Below, one piece after another: positions 27,807 to 38,175 of a stretch of 64,000 nucleotides of DNA. The first letter of the stretch is position 1. Every line of letters starts with the position of its first letter. The translations under genes were made by a program, and so were the position numbers. The DNA lies in assembly GCF_012999535.1 (NCBI RefSeq), contig NZ_JABBWV010000001.1, forward strand, positions 310,001-374,000. The letters run 5' to 3'. This DNA is from Microbispora sp. H11081. GTDB lineage: Bacteria; Actinomycetota; Actinomycetes; Streptosporangiales; Streptosporangiaceae. Under the pieces are notes generated by a model, which saw only the letters and a program-made list of their open reading frames with translations, made no database searches and had not been told where the DNA came from.

Positions 27807-29033
27807 TTGCGGAACTCATTATGGCGTGCCGGAGCGGCGTTCGCTCTGGCGACCGCGACGCTCACGGCATGTGGCGGACAATCCTCGACAACTGGAACAT
27901 CCGAAGCATCTGGTGGCTCGGACACCATCAAGGTCGGGCTCCTGCATTCCCTCAGCGGCACGATGGCCATCAGCGAGGTCACGGTCAGGGACGCGGAACT
28001 GCTCGCGATCGAGGAGATCAACGCGGCCGGCGGCGTGCTCGGCAAGAAACTGGAGCCCGTCGTCGAGGACGGCGCGTCCGACTGGCCGACGTTCGCGGAG
28101 AAGGCCACCAAGCTCATCGCCCAGGACAAGGTCGCGACCGTCTTCGGCGGCTGGACGTCGGCGAGCCGCAAGGCGATGCTCCCCGTCTTCGAGAAGCGCA
28201 AGGCGCTGCTGTGGTATCCGGTCCAGTACGAGGGCCTGGAAAGCTCGCCGTACATCTTCTACACGGGCGCGACGACCAACCAGCAGATCGTCCCCGGCCT
28301 CGACTACCTCAAGGAACAGGGAAAGAAGAAGCTTTTCCTCGTCGGCAGCGACTACGTCTTCCCCCGGACCGCGAACAAAATCATCAAGGCGTACGCCGCG
28401 GCGAACGGAATGGAGGTGCTCGGCGAGGAGTACACCCCGCTCGGGCACACCGAGTACAGCACGCTGGTCAACAAGGTCGTCGAGGCGAAGCCGGACGCGG
28501 TGTTCAACACGCTGAACGGCGACAGCAACGTCGCGTTCTTCAAGCAGCTCAAGAGCGCGGGGATCGGCGCCGACAAGATGCCGGTCATGTCGGTCTCCGT
28601 GGCCGAGGAGGAGGTCAAGGGCATCGGGATCGACAACGTCGCCGGGCACCTCGTGGCCTGGAACTACTACCAGACGACCGAGACCCCGGAGAACGAGAAG
28701 TTCGTCGCCGCGTTCAAGGCGAAGTATGGCGCGGACAAGGTGACCTCCGACCCGATGGAGGCCGGCTACAACGCCGTCCACCTGTGGGCCGAGGCCGTGA
28801 AGAAGGCCGGGAGCACCGACGTGGAGGCCGTCAAGAAGGCCGCGGGCGGAGTGTCCTTGGACCGCCCCGAGGGCAAGGTCACCATCGACGGCGAGAACCA
28901 GCACGTCTACAAGACCGCGCGCATCGGGGTCATCCAGCCGGACGGTCAGATCAAGGAGGTCTGGAACTCCGGTGAGCCGATCAAGCCGGATCCCTACCTC
29001 AAGACGTACGCCTGGGCCGGCGGCCTGGTCTGA
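27807..29033 (+). CDS. urtA: Urea ABC transporter substrate-binding lipoprotein UrtA
   Basis: A 408-residue type I periplasmic-type binding protein anchored as a lipoprotein: signal peptide with lipobox LTAC (Cys about residue 22). The urea-type family shows in [54 protein letters not shown] (key [10 protein letters not shown]) and [20 protein letters not shown] start with AAGGAG 6 nt upstream. First gene of urtABCDE, divergent from ureABCFGD, so uptake and hydrolysis of urea are joined in one locus. Confidence 0.96.
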   Translation: MRNSLWRAGAAFALATATLTACGGQSSTTGTSEASGGSDTIKVGLLHSLSGTMAISEVTVRDAELLAIEEINAAGGVLGKKLEPVVEDGASDWPTFAEKATKLIAQDKVATVFGGWTSASRKAMLPVFEKRKALLWYPVQYEGLESSPYIFYTGATTNQQIVPGLDYLKEQGKKKLFLVGSDYVFPRTANKIIKAYAAANGMEVLGEEYTPLGHTEYSTLVNKVVEAKPDAVFNTLNGDSNVAFFKQLKSAGIGADKMPVMSVSVAEEEVKGIGIDNVAGHLVAWNYYQTTETPENEKFVAAFKAKYGADKVTSDPMEAGYNAVHLWAEAVKKAGSTDVEAVKKAAGGVSLDRPEGKVTIDGENQHVYKTARIGVIQPDGQIKEVWNSGEPIKPDPYLKTYAWAGGLV

Positions 29034-29042
29034 CGGGCCGAA

Positions 29043-29897
29043 ATGGAGGGAATGGTCAACCAGCTGCCGATCGGGCTGTCGATCGGAGCGGTCCTGCTGC
29101 TCATCGCCCTCGGGCTGACGTTCACCTTCGGGCAGATGGGCGTGATCAACATGGCCCACGGCGAGTTCATCATGGCGGGGGCCTACACCGCCTATCTGCT
29201 CCAGGGCGTGGGCTTCCTGGTCGCCCTCCCGGTCGCCTTCGTGGTGGCCGGGGTCATGGGCCTCATCCTGGAGCGCACCCTGATCAGGCGCTTCTACGGC
29301 CGCCCGCTGGACACGCTGCTGCTCACCTGGGGTGTCAGCCTCATCCTCCAGCAACTGGCCCGTGACCTGTTCGGGGCGCCCAACGTGCAGGTCGCCTCGC
29401 CCGAGTGGCTGCGCGGCGGCCTCGGGATCCTGCCCTACAACCGGCTGTTCATCATGGGACTCGCCGCGGCGTCGGTGGTCGGGATCTGGGCGTACATGAA
29501 CAGGACAGGACAGGGACGGCGGATGCGGGCGGTGATGCAGAACAGGAGGCTCGCGGCCACGAGCGGCATCGACACCGGACGGGTCGACCAGCGGACGTTC
29601 TTCATCGGCTCCGGCCTCGCCGGAGTCGCGGGGGTCGCGCTCACGCTGATCGGGCCGGTCGGCCCGACGCTCGGGACGTACTACATCGTGGACGCGTTCC
29701 TCGTGGTCGTCGCGGGCGGCCTCGGCCAGTTGCGCGGCGCGGTGCTGGCCGCGATCGGCCTCGGCCTGCTGAACTCCTACGCCGAGTTCTGGAGCGACGC
29801 CAGCCTCGCCAAGGTGGCGGTGCTCGTGGCGATCATCGGCTTCCTGCAGATCCGGCCGCAGGGGCTGTTCTTCGTCCGATCGCGGGCACTCACATGA
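29043..29897 (+). CDS. urtB: Urea ABC transporter permease UrtB
   Basis: A 284-residue LivH-type inner-membrane permease with about eight helices. Typical motifs: LTFTFGQMGVINMAHGEFIMAG near the start (key part GVINMAHGEF), TWGVSLILQQLARDLFG, and the EAA-like loop with ATSGIDTGRVDQRTFFIGSGLAG (key part RTFFIGSGLAG). The N-terminus is shorter than in some UrtB proteins. It forms the channel with UrtC; the stop overlaps the urtC ATG (ATGA). Confidence 0.94.
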   Translation: MEGMVNQLPIGLSIGAVLLLIALGLTFTFGQMGVINMAHGEFIMAGAYTAYLLQGVGFLVALPVAFVVAGVMGLILERTLIRRFYGRPLDTLLLTWGVSLILQQLARDLFGAPNVQVASPEWLRGGLGILPYNRLFIMGLAAASVVGIWAYMNRTGQGRRMRAVMQNRRLAATSGIDTGRVDQRTFFIGSGLAGVAGVALTLIGPVGPTLGTYYIVDAFLVVVAGGLGQLRGAVLAAIGLGLLNSYAEFWSDASLAKVAVLVAIIGFLQIRPQGLFFVRSRALT

Positions 29898-30958
29898 CCG
29901 CCCTCCCGGTCTCGCGCCGGGTCCTGTCCGGACGGTGGCAGGGCCCGGCGGCCTTCACGGCGGTGGCGGTGCTCGCCCTCGTGGTGGCGCCGCTGCTCCT
30001 GGAGCCGTTCCGCCTCGGCCTGCTGGCCAAGTATCTCTGCTACGCGATCGTCGCGCTGGGCATCGGCCTCGCGTGGGGGCAGGGCGGCATGCTCACGCTC
30101 GGGCAGGGGGTGTTCTTCGGCCTCGGCGGCTACGCGATGGGCATGTATCTCAAGCTCAACGACGCCGGGGGAGACCTGCCCGACTTCATGGTCTGGAGCG
30201 GGGTCGAGAAGCTGCCCGCGCTGTGGAAGCCGTTCGGCAACCCCGTCTTCGCGCTCGCCATGGTCGTCGTCCTGCCGGTCGCGGTCGCGCTGCTGCTCGG
30301 CGTGCTGGTGTTCCGCCAGCGCGTACGGGGGGCGTACTTCGCGATCCTCACCCAGGCGCTCGCGGCGGCGCTGGTGATCCTGCTGGTCGGGCAGCAGGGG
30401 CTGACCGGCGGCACGAACGGCCTGACCAACTTCTTCGACTTCTTCGGCCGCGACGTGGCGGCCGACGAGACCCAGCGGGGCCTCTACCTGCTGGTGGCGG
30501 TCGTCCTCGGGGCGCTCTACCTGGGCGCCAGGCAACTCGTCCGCAGCCGGTTCGGGCGGTTGCTGCTCGCCGTCAGGGACGGCGAGGACCGGGTGCGCTT
30601 CCTCGGGTACGACCCCGCCACCGTGAAGACGCTGACCTTCGCCGTCTCGGCGGGCATGGCCGGCATCGCGGGGGCGCTGTTCGTGCCCGTGGTCGGCATC
30701 ATCTCGCCGGCCCTGCTCGGGGTCGTGCCCTCGCTCGAACTCGTCGTCGCGGTGGCCGTCGGCGGCCGGTTCGCGCTGGCCGGCGCGGTGCTCGGCGCGG
30801 TGGTGATGGGCTACGCGCGCACCTACTTCAGCGAGGAGCTCCCCGACGCCTGGCTGTACCTGCAGGGCGCGCTGTTCGTGCTGGTCATGACGCTGGCGCC
30901 CAAGGGCATCGCGGGCCTTGCCGCCGCCGTCGTACGCAGAAGGGAGGCGAGGGCGTGA
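29894..30958 (+). CDS. urtC: Urea ABC transporter permease UrtC
   Basis: A 354-residue LivM-type permease: LCYAIVALGIGLAWGQGGML, LTLGQGVFFGLGGYAMGMYL, GLTGGTNGLTNFFDFFG, and FAVSAGMAGIAGALFVPVVG. The stretch LPDFMVWSGVEKLPALWKPF in the first loop is characteristic of urea rather than amino-acid permeases. ATG 29894 overlaps the urtB stop, and the stop overlaps the GTG of urtD. Confidence 0.95.
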   Translation: MTALPVSRRVLSGRWQGPAAFTAVAVLALVVAPLLLEPFRLGLLAKYLCYAIVALGIGLAWGQGGMLTLGQGVFFGLGGYAMGMYLKLNDAGGDLPDFMVWSGVEKLPALWKPFGNPVFALAMVVVLPVAVALLLGVLVFRQRVRGAYFAILTQALAAALVILLVGQQGLTGGTNGLTNFFDFFGRDVAADETQRGLYLLVAVVLGALYLGARQLVRSRFGRLLLAVRDGEDRVRFLGYDPATVKTLTFAVSAGMAGIAGALFVPVVGIISPALLGVVPSLELVVAVAVGGRFALAGAVLGAVVMGYARTYFSEELPDAWLYLQGALFVLVMTLAPKGIAGLAAAVVRRREARA

Positions 30959-31716
30959 CCGAGCCGCTCTTGGAGATCCGCGGGCTGGAGGTCGCCTTCG
31001 GCGGCTTCCGGGCGCTCGACGGGGTGGACCTGTCCGTCGGCCGGGGCGAACTGCGCTTCCTGATCGGGCCGAACGGCGCGGGGAAGACCACGCTCATCGA
31101 CGTGATCACGGGCCTGACGAAGCCAACCGCGGGCACGGTGCGGTTCGAGGGGCAGGACCTCGCGGGCCGCAGGGAGCACGAGATCGTCCGGCTCGGCGTG
31201 GGCCGGACCTTCCAGACCTCGGTGGTCTTCGAGGAGCTCACCGTGCTGGAGAACCTGGACCTCGCGGCGTCGTTCCGCCGCCCCCTGTGGTCGCTGCTGC
31301 GGCGCAGGCGCGGGGTGTCGGAGGAGGTGGCGGCGGCGCTGGAGACCACCGGCCTCGACGCGCTGGCCGGCAGCAGGGCCGGGGTGCTCTCCCACGGGCA
31401 GCGGCAGTGGCTGGAGATCGGCATGCTGATCGTCCAGCGGCCGCGGCTGCTGCTGCTCGACGAGCCGGTCGCCGGGATGTCGTCCGGCGAGCGTGAGCGC
31501 ACCGGCGAGCTGCTCACCGAGGTCGCCCGCGACCACACCGTGGTCGTGGTGGAGCACGACATGGACTTCCTGCGCCGTTACGCCTCCCAGGTCACCGTCC
31601 TGCACGAGGGCAAGGTGCTGACGGAGGGCTCGGTGGAGCAGGTGCGGGCCGACCCGCGCGTGCAGGAGATCTACTTGGGACGGGCGCGGGAGGATGCCGA
31701 GGATGTTGTCGGTTGA
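30955..31716 (+). CDS. urtD: Urea ABC transporter ATPase UrtD
   Basis: A 253-residue LivG-type ATPase: Walker A GPNGAGKTTLID, Q-loop region RTFQTSVVFEELTVLENL, signature LSHGQRQWLEIGML, Walker B RLLLLDEPVAGMS, and the switch His in VVVVEHDMDFLR. GTG start overlaps the urtC stop (GTGA). It works with UrtE to energise urea import. The 3' end runs slightly past the urtE start. Confidence 0.95.
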   Translation: MTEPLLEIRGLEVAFGGFRALDGVDLSVGRGELRFLIGPNGAGKTTLIDVITGLTKPTAGTVRFEGQDLAGRREHEIVRLGVGRTFQTSVVFEELTVLENLDLAASFRRPLWSLLRRRRGVSEEVAAALETTGLDALAGSRAGVLSHGQRQWLEIGMLIVQRPRLLLLDEPVAGMSSGERERTGELLTEVARDHTVVVVEHDMDFLRRYASQVTVLHEGKVLTEGSVEQVRADPRVQEIYLGRAREDAEDVVG

Positions 31717-32395
31717 GGGACTGGAGTCGGGGTACGGCCGGGCCCGGGTGCTCTTCGGCGTCTCGCTGGAGGTGCCCGCCGGGAGCCTCGTCTGCGTGAT
31801 GGGCCGCAACGGGGTCGGCAAGACGACCCTGCTCGACACCGTGATGGGCGTGCTGCCCGCGACCGGCGGGACGGTGCGGTTCGAGGACAAGGACGTCACC
31901 CGGCTGCGCCCTGACCAGCGCGTACGGCTCGGCATGGGCTACGTGCCGCAGGGGCACGACACCTTCCCCCAGCTCACCGTGATGGACAACCTCCTGGTCA
32001 CGCTGGAGGCGTCCGCGCATCGTGAGCACGCGGCGCTGGAGGAGGCCCTGGAGGTCTTCCCCCGGCTCAAGCCGCTGCTTAAACGCCCGGCGGGCTTCCT
32101 GTCCGGCGGTCAGCAGCAGCAGCTCGCGATCGCCCGCGCCCTCGTCACCCGGCCGAAGCTGCTGATCCTGGACGAGCCGACCGAGGGCATCCAGCCCTCG
32201 ATCATCCTGGAGATCGAGGAGGCGATCGAACGGCTGCACGCGACCGGTCTCGCGATCCTGCTGGTGGAGCAGTATCTCGACCTCGCGCTGCGACTGGCCG
32301 ACGGGTTCGTGATCCTCGACGCCGGGCGGGTGGTCAGGTCGGGCCCCGCGCGGGAGCTTCAGGACGAGGAGGTCCACCGGCTGTTGTCGGTCTGA
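31703..32395 (+). CDS. urtE: Urea ABC transporter ATPase UrtE
   Basis: A 230-residue LivF-type ATPase: Walker A GRNGVGKTTLLDT, GYVPQGHDTFPQLTVMDNLL, signature LSGGQQQQLAIARAL, Walker B LLILDEPTEGIQPSI, which is typical of UrtE. I chose the ATG at 31703 (MLSVEGLESGYG), matching the family start and having GGGAGG 9 nt upstream; the ATG at 31694 has that sequence directly adjacent. Overlaps the urtD end by 14 bp. Last gene of the transporter operon. Confidence 0.95.
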   Translation: MLSVEGLESGYGRARVLFGVSLEVPAGSLVCVMGRNGVGKTTLLDTVMGVLPATGGTVRFEDKDVTRLRPDQRVRLGMGYVPQGHDTFPQLTVMDNLLVTLEASAHREHAALEEALEVFPRLKPLLKRPAGFLSGGQQQQLAIARALVTRPKLLILDEPTEGIQPSIILEIEEAIERLHATGLAILLVEQYLDLALRLADGFVILDAGRVVRSGPARELQDEEVHRLLSV

Positions 32396-32562
32396 GCCCG
32401 GAGCTTACGCTGGAGGGGAGGAAGCGATCGCACGTGTGAACGCCTTCGGCCGTGCCGGAGGCTCCGCACCGCCCACGCGGTGAGGGCCCGTCCGGACCCG
32501 GCATTGCGCACGGCCCGACCGCTTCCTCCGCTGTCTCCCGCCTCGCATGTCCGAGGCGCCGG

Positions 32563-33645
32563 TCACCCACCGAGGCCGGTTTCGGTCCGGGCACGCCGGA
32601 GATGGCCGAGTATCACCCTGACGACCAGTTCGGGCCGGTCCCTGTGGATCTGATGCCCCGCATGCTCCGCGACGACGTGCTCGGCGTTCGAGGACAGGCG
32701 GGCCAGGTCGGCCTGGAGCGGAGACCAGACGGAATAGAAGCGGCGCTGTTCCGCGATCGCCCCGATGTCGGCTCCCGGCGGTTCGTCGGGACTGGAAGAG
32801 ATGACCGTGAGCGGGATCGACCCCAAGCTCGGCGCTCGGCGGCGTACTTGCCAGGGATTGACGGTGATCGCGGCCGCCGCCTCACACAGCTCCGCGCGGC
32901 GTTGCCGGTCGCCGAGGTCGAAGGCGATCCTGGTGGAGAGGAGCTTCGACGGCAGGCGCCGGGCTTCGGCTTCGCGGCGGACGCGGTTGCTCCATCCCAC
33001 GTCGAAGGCCAGGCGTCGAAGCCCCAGTGGCGTCAGGCGTGAGCGCACCATTTCTCGGGTGATGGCGCCTCTCGTCCCGTGCAGCAGGCGGATCTGCTCA
33101 GGATGGCTGGAATCGACAAGGACGACCGCTGCCACGACACCGGGCCTTTCGGCCGCGAACAGCCGGACGACGTTGCCCCCGGCCGAATGCCCTACCAGAA
33201 CGTACGGCGGAGCGATCCCCGCCTCGTCCAGTGCGCGTCGCAGGTCGCGAGCGGCTCCCAGCGCCGTTCCCGCACACGGAGACGGGTCGCTCCACCCGAG
33301 ACCGGCGCGGTCGTAGAGGACGACCGACGACTCCGCCGCCAGTTCGGGTAACAGGGCGGCCCAGTTCAAACCCGGCTCCCCCAGTCCCGGCACGATGACG
33401 ACGGTCGGCGAGCCCGTGCCCGCGGTCCACAGATGGATCCGGCGGCCGCCGACGTCGACCGTCCGTCCTGGGGGAGGAAACCGGCGCCGATCACGCCGGG
33501 CTCCGTAAGCCTGGTACACGGCGCTCAGGGCGGCACCGGCGATCGCTCCCGCGACGAGCCCGGTCAGGGTCTTGACGATGATCCCCCTGCTGCCGACTCG
33601 GCAGGGGCCTCGGCGCCGGTCAGGTGTTGGCAGCGCAGATCTCAT
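32563..33645 (-). CDS. Alpha/beta hydrolase with N-terminal membrane anchor
   Basis: A 360-residue alpha/beta-hydrolase-fold protein. An N-terminal hydrophobic helix (about residues 25-45, LTGLVAGAIAGAALSAVYQA) suggests membrane anchoring or export. Catalytic parts: oxyanion region VIVPGLGEPGLNW, nucleophile elbow VGHSAGGNVV (Ser about 153), and the His in AEHAGHQIHRDRPE. The substrate is unknown. It starts at ATG 33645, just downstream of a double-GNAT gene on the same strand (19-bp gap), so the two may be co-transcribed. It converges on the urt operon across 167 bp in which I see nothing else. Confidence 0.82.
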   Translation of the reverse strand: MRSALPTPDRRRGPCRVGSRGIIVKTLTGLVAGAIAGAALSAVYQAYGARRDRRRFPPPGRTVDVGGRRIHLWTAGTGSPTVVIVPGLGEPGLNWAALLPELAAESSVVLYDRAGLGWSDPSPCAGTALGAARDLRRALDEAGIAPPYVLVGHSAGGNVVRLFAAERPGVVAAVVLVDSSHPEQIRLLHGTRGAITREMVRSRLTPLGLRRLAFDVGWSNRVRREAEARRLPSKLLSTRIAFDLGDRQRRAELCEAAAAITVNPWQVRRRAPSLGSIPLTVISSSPDEPPGADIGAIAEQRRFYSVWSPLQADLARLSSNAEHVVAEHAGHQIHRDRPELVVRVILGHLRRARTETGLGG

Positions 33646-33664
33646 CGCCGGCCCGCGCCCGTGG

Positions 33665-34666
33665 TCAGATGTCGAGCTGCCACTGGTGCCAGGTGTCGAA
33701 GACCTCGAACCCCAGCGCCTCGTTGATCGCGAGCATGTGCGGGTTCTCCACCGAGTTCCACGTGATCACCCGCTCGATCGACGACTCGCAGGCGCGGAAC
33801 CAGGTGAGGTTGGCGAGCTTCAGCACCAGCCCGAGCCGGCGGCCGCGGTGCGGGGCGAGGACCGTGGTCGCGCCCTGGCGGGCCCATCCCTCCGGGCGCT
33901 CCGCGTCCACCACCAGCTGGGTGAACCCCGCGGGCTCCCCACTGGCGGTGTGCCGTGCGATCACGGTGTAGGTCCGCTGGCCCGCCCGCCCGAGCATCTC
34001 CTCGCGTGCGCGCACGCGCTCGGGGGTCCACCGCTCGTCCTCCATCGCGAGGTCGCCCAGCGGATGGTCGTTCATGCCCTCCGTCAGGCGGGCCATGTCG
34101 CCGAGCAGGTCGTCGGGGGTCGGCCCGGCCCACCGTTCGAGTGAGTAGCCCGTGGCGTGCCGTGTGGCCCGGCCACGGAGGAGTTCGAGGCCCGACCAGT
34201 CGGCCGTGCGCAGGTCGAGCACCAGCCGGGTCTCGGTGGAGGCCGGGGAGAAGCCGCGGGCCTTGGCGAAGGCCGTGCCCGGTCCGTCCGACGGCGCCTC
34301 GGCGATCAGCACGCTTCTGCCCAGGTCGCGCACCCGGCCGATCGCGTGGTCCAGCAGCGCGCCGCCGACCCCCGCACGCCGCCGCGAAGGATGCGTCATC
34401 AGCCGGAGCATGGCCAGGTGGGTGTTGTCGTCCTGCGGAAGGTGGAGGATGTGGCCGCCGACGACCCGGTCGCCGTCGCGCGCCGCCCACGCCTCGGCCC
34501 GCTCGCCGCCGGATCCGCTTCGTACGCTCGCCGCGAAGTGCCGCCACGACATCGCGGGCCCCGCGTCGTCGCAGGCCCGCGACACGGCGTAAAGACCGGC
34601 CAGAAGTGAGTGACCGTCCGGATCGTCTTCCTCCTGCGCCGTGGGGGCGACGCGCGTCATCTGCAT
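33665..34666 (-). CDS. Tandem GNAT acetyltransferase-domain protein
   Basis: A 333-residue protein with two GNAT-like halves. The first has the acetyl-CoA loop RLMTHPSRRRAGVGGALLDHAI (key part RRRAGVGGALL, about residues 95-105) and the second the loop TTVLAPHRGRRLGLVLKLAN (key part PHRGRRLGLVLK, about 273-284), ending in NPHMLAINEALGFEVFDTWHQW, a typical GNAT closing strand. Such two-domain forms resemble mycothiol synthase in layout, but the sequence does not let me assign a substrate. Confidence 0.82.
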   Translation of the reverse strand: MQMTRVAPTAQEEDDPDGHSLLAGLYAVSRACDDAGPAMSWRHFAASVRSGSGGERAEAWAARDGDRVVGGHILHLPQDDNTHLAMLRLMTHPSRRRAGVGGALLDHAIGRVRDLGRSVLIAEAPSDGPGTAFAKARGFSPASTETRLVLDLRTADWSGLELLRGRATRHATGYSLERWAGPTPDDLLGDMARLTEGMNDHPLGDLAMEDERWTPERVRAREEMLGRAGQRTYTVIARHTASGEPAGFTQLVVDAERPEGWARQGATTVLAPHRGRRLGLVLKLANLTWFRACESSIERVITWNSVENPHMLAINEALGFEVFDTWHQWQLDI

Positions 34667-34739
34667 GCCGACAAGAATTCCCTACATCCTGTCAGGACGC
34701 GACCGATTTTTCACATCGTGGAACAGTGGGAGTGAGGGC

Positions 34740-34985
34740 CTACTGGACGTAGTTCTCGACCTCGTCGGCCGGCCGGGGGGACGCGTGGTCGGGGTCCTCG
34801 CCCGCGTCGCGCCGGGCCCGGCGCTGGCGCAGCAGGTCCCAGCAGCGGTCGAGTTGCTCCTCCAGCGAGGCGATCCTGCCGTGCTCCTCCTCGGAGGTCA
34901 CCTCGCCGGCGACCAGTCGTTCGCGCAGCGAGTGCTCCTCGTCGACCAGTTCGCTGATCCGCCTGAGGATGTCGTTGTCCTTCAT
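34740..34985 (-). CDS. DUF2630 family small protein
   Basis: An 81-residue charged, mostly helical protein of the actinobacterial DUF2630 family, recognised from ILRRISELVDEEHSLRERL and EEQLDRCWDLLRQRRARRDAG, and ending in EVENYVQ. AAGGAGG lies 4 nt before the ATG. Probably forms a helical hairpin; the function is unknown. It is divergent from the leuA leader. Confidence 0.88.
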   Translation of the reverse strand: MKDNDILRRISELVDEEHSLRERLVAGEVTSEEEHGRIASLEEQLDRCWDLLRQRRARRDAGEDPDHASPRPADEVENYVQ

Positions 34986-35072
34986 GCGGCCTCCTTCACG
35001 TCACGGCTCACCCTAACCCGCCGGCTCGTCTCGCAATGTGATCGGGTGTCTCTCGCGGTGGAGGGCGTCTGC

Positions 35073-35078
35073 TAGTCT
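35073..35078 (+). promoter_or_regulatory. -10 box (TAGTCT) of the leuA leader transcript
   Basis: TAGTCT is followed by 7 nt and the ATG of the leader peptide at 35086, so the mRNA probably begins at the leader's start codon. Confidence 0.65.
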
Positions 35079-35085
35079 GCTTGGC

Positions 35086-35111
35086 ATGCTGCGCGGACTC
35101 CTTCTTATCCG

Positions 35112-35130
<19 letters not shown>
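35086..35130 (+). CDS. Leucine-rich leader peptide of leuA
   Basis: A 14-codon ORF, MLRGLLLIRRGEGL, 154 bp before leuA. It has five leucines, three in a row at codons 5-7 (CTC CTT CTT), using CTT, which is rare in this GC-rich sequence. The stop TAA lies in the loop of a long hairpin. This is the arrangement of ribosome-mediated attenuation, which is known for leuA in actinobacteria: slow translation at Leu codons when leucine is scarce would alter folding of the downstream hairpins. Confidence 0.8.
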
Positions 35131-37008
<1,878 letters not shown>

Positions 37009-37031
37009 CGCCCCCCCACACCCAACCCCCC

Positions 37032-37190
37032 GTGATCTTGTAGTTTGTCGCAGTGATGTGGCATGACCTGCGCCTTCACTGTTCGTGATCTTGCAGAAAA
37101 TCGCAAGACTACGCCCTGACCTGCCCAAAAGGCATCCGTGATCATGCGATAGGCGGCACCCGGGAGATCCCCGTCTGCCGCCTTTCGCAT
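37032..37190 (+). repeat. Three-unit 53-bp-period intergenic repeat array (set 2)
   Basis: Units begin at 37032, 37085 and 37138, exactly 53 bp apart, on the plus strand. The first 20 bases are GTGATCTTGTAGTTTGTCGC, GTGATCTTGCAGAAAATCGC and GTGATCATGCGATAGGCGGC. CCTGC recurs at bases 36-40 of the first two units and CTGC one to two bases later in the third. The first unit differs by one base from unit 2 of the array at 10.4 kb. It lies 23 bp after leuA, in leuA orientation, and conservation falls with distance. The third unit also contains an 8-bp stem, AGGCGGCA with TGCCGCCT. Confidence 0.85.
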
Positions 37191-37304
37191 GTCCTGAGGT
37201 TTCCGGCCGGGCGTACATCGCCGCATGAGGTCCCCATGCCGCTGGGATGGTACGCATGCGGTTCGCTTGTGTACCGCCGGCTTCCTTCGTGGACCTGGTT
37301 CGGT

Positions 37305-37310
37305 TAGCCT
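37305..37310 (+). promoter_or_regulatory. -10 box (TAGCCT) of the toxin-antitoxin operon
   Basis: TAGCCT lies 6 nt before GTG 37317, again at leaderless spacing. A second in-frame GTG at 37311 directly follows the box and is less likely to be used. Confidence 0.5.
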
Positions 37311-37316
37311 GTGTAC

Positions 37317-37610
37317 GTGGAGGATGAGGTCGTCAGCGTCGGCGTCCGGGAGTTGCGTGACCGGCTCGCGCACTATCTGGAGCTGGTCCAGGCGGGCAAC
37401 ACGGTCGAGATCACGGAGAGGGGCCGACCTGTGGCGCAGCTCACCGCACTGCCGCACGATCGTGTCGTCACCGAGAGGCTCGTGGCGGAGGGCCGCATGA
37501 CGCTGCCCGAGGTGGAGATCGACTGGACCGCCTGGCACGCGATGCCCGCGGAACCCGGACAGCCGCTGCCCAGCGAGGTGCTGGCGGAGCTCAGAGCGGA
37601 CGAGCGTTGA
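37317..37610 (+). CDS. Phd/YefM-type antitoxin
   Basis: A 97-residue antitoxin of the prevent-host-death/YefM family: VSVGVRELRDRLAHYLELVQAG (key SVGVRELRDRL), NTVEITERGRPVAQLTALP, followed by an acidic, probably disordered toxin-binding tail (PEVEIDWTAWHAMP...). It would bind its own promoter and neutralise the PIN-domain toxin whose TTG start overlaps its stop (TTGA). GTG 37317 is preferred. Confidence 0.87.
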   Translation: MEDEVVSVGVRELRDRLAHYLELVQAGNTVEITERGRPVAQLTALPHDRVVTERLVAEGRMTLPEVEIDWTAWHAMPAEPGQPLPSEVLAELRADER

Positions 37611-38014
37611 TCTATTTGGACTCTTCCGCGCTGGTCAAGCTGGTCGTCAGGGAAGAGGAGACGGCGGCGCTCGAAGGGTGGCTGGCGGCACAGGCCAGGC
37701 CGGTCGCCACCTGTGAGCTGGCCAGGACCGAGGTGGTCCGGGCGGTGCGGTCCGCCGGACCCGAGGCGGTCACACGGGCGAGAGCGTTGCTGTCGCGGCT
37801 GAGAACGCTGCCCGTGGACACACGGCTTCTCGACACGGCCGCCGAGATCGGGCCCTCCGGGCTGCGGACTCTCGACGCGCTGCACCTGTCCGCCGCGGGA
37901 GTGCTGGAGCGGGCTCTCGACTGGTTCGTGGCCTACGACAAGCGGTTGCTCGCGGCGGCCGGGGAGGCGGGCCTTCCCACCGCAGCCCCCGGTTCGGACT
38001 GGTCCGGCTCATGA
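37607..38014 (+). CDS. PIN-domain toxin (VapC-like ribonuclease)
   Basis: A 135-residue PIN-domain protein. Acidic active-site residues: Asp in IYLDSSALVKLVV, Glu in ELARTEVVRAV, and the later acid pair in RTLDALHLSAA and VAYDKRLLAAA. Such toxins cleave tRNA or rRNA when freed from their antitoxin. Start TTG 37607 overlaps the antitoxin stop. The cognate RNA target is unknown. Confidence 0.88.
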   Translation: MIYLDSSALVKLVVREEETAALEGWLAAQARPVATCELARTEVVRAVRSAGPEAVTRARALLSRLRTLPVDTRLLDTAAEIGPSGLRTLDALHLSAAGVLERALDWFVAYDKRLLAAAGEAGLPTAAPGSDWSGS

Positions 38015-38103
38015 CGGCGAAGCCTGGCGTGACCGGCGGAGCATAGTGCCGGGCGGTGAGCGACGCGGAGGTGGGGGCCGCGGCGGCGAGCCGTGACCCG
38101 GGC

Positions 38104-38143
38104 GAGAGGCGGCGCCCCCGTCACTCCCCGGTTGCCGCCTCTC
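38104..38143. terminator. Bidirectional terminator-like hairpin
   Basis: GAGAGGCGGC (38104-38113) pairs perfectly with GCCGCCTCTC (38134-38143) around a 20-nt loop, between the convergent PIN toxin and CMD genes. There is no T-run. Confidence 0.5.
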
Positions 38144-38175
38144 ACCCGTCCTCAGCGCGTCACGCCCGGCATGTT

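Noticed and set aside
32396-32562. Possible small gene between urtE and the hydrolase
   Set aside because: No frame with a start, ribosome site or recognisable sequence; no clear hairpin either.
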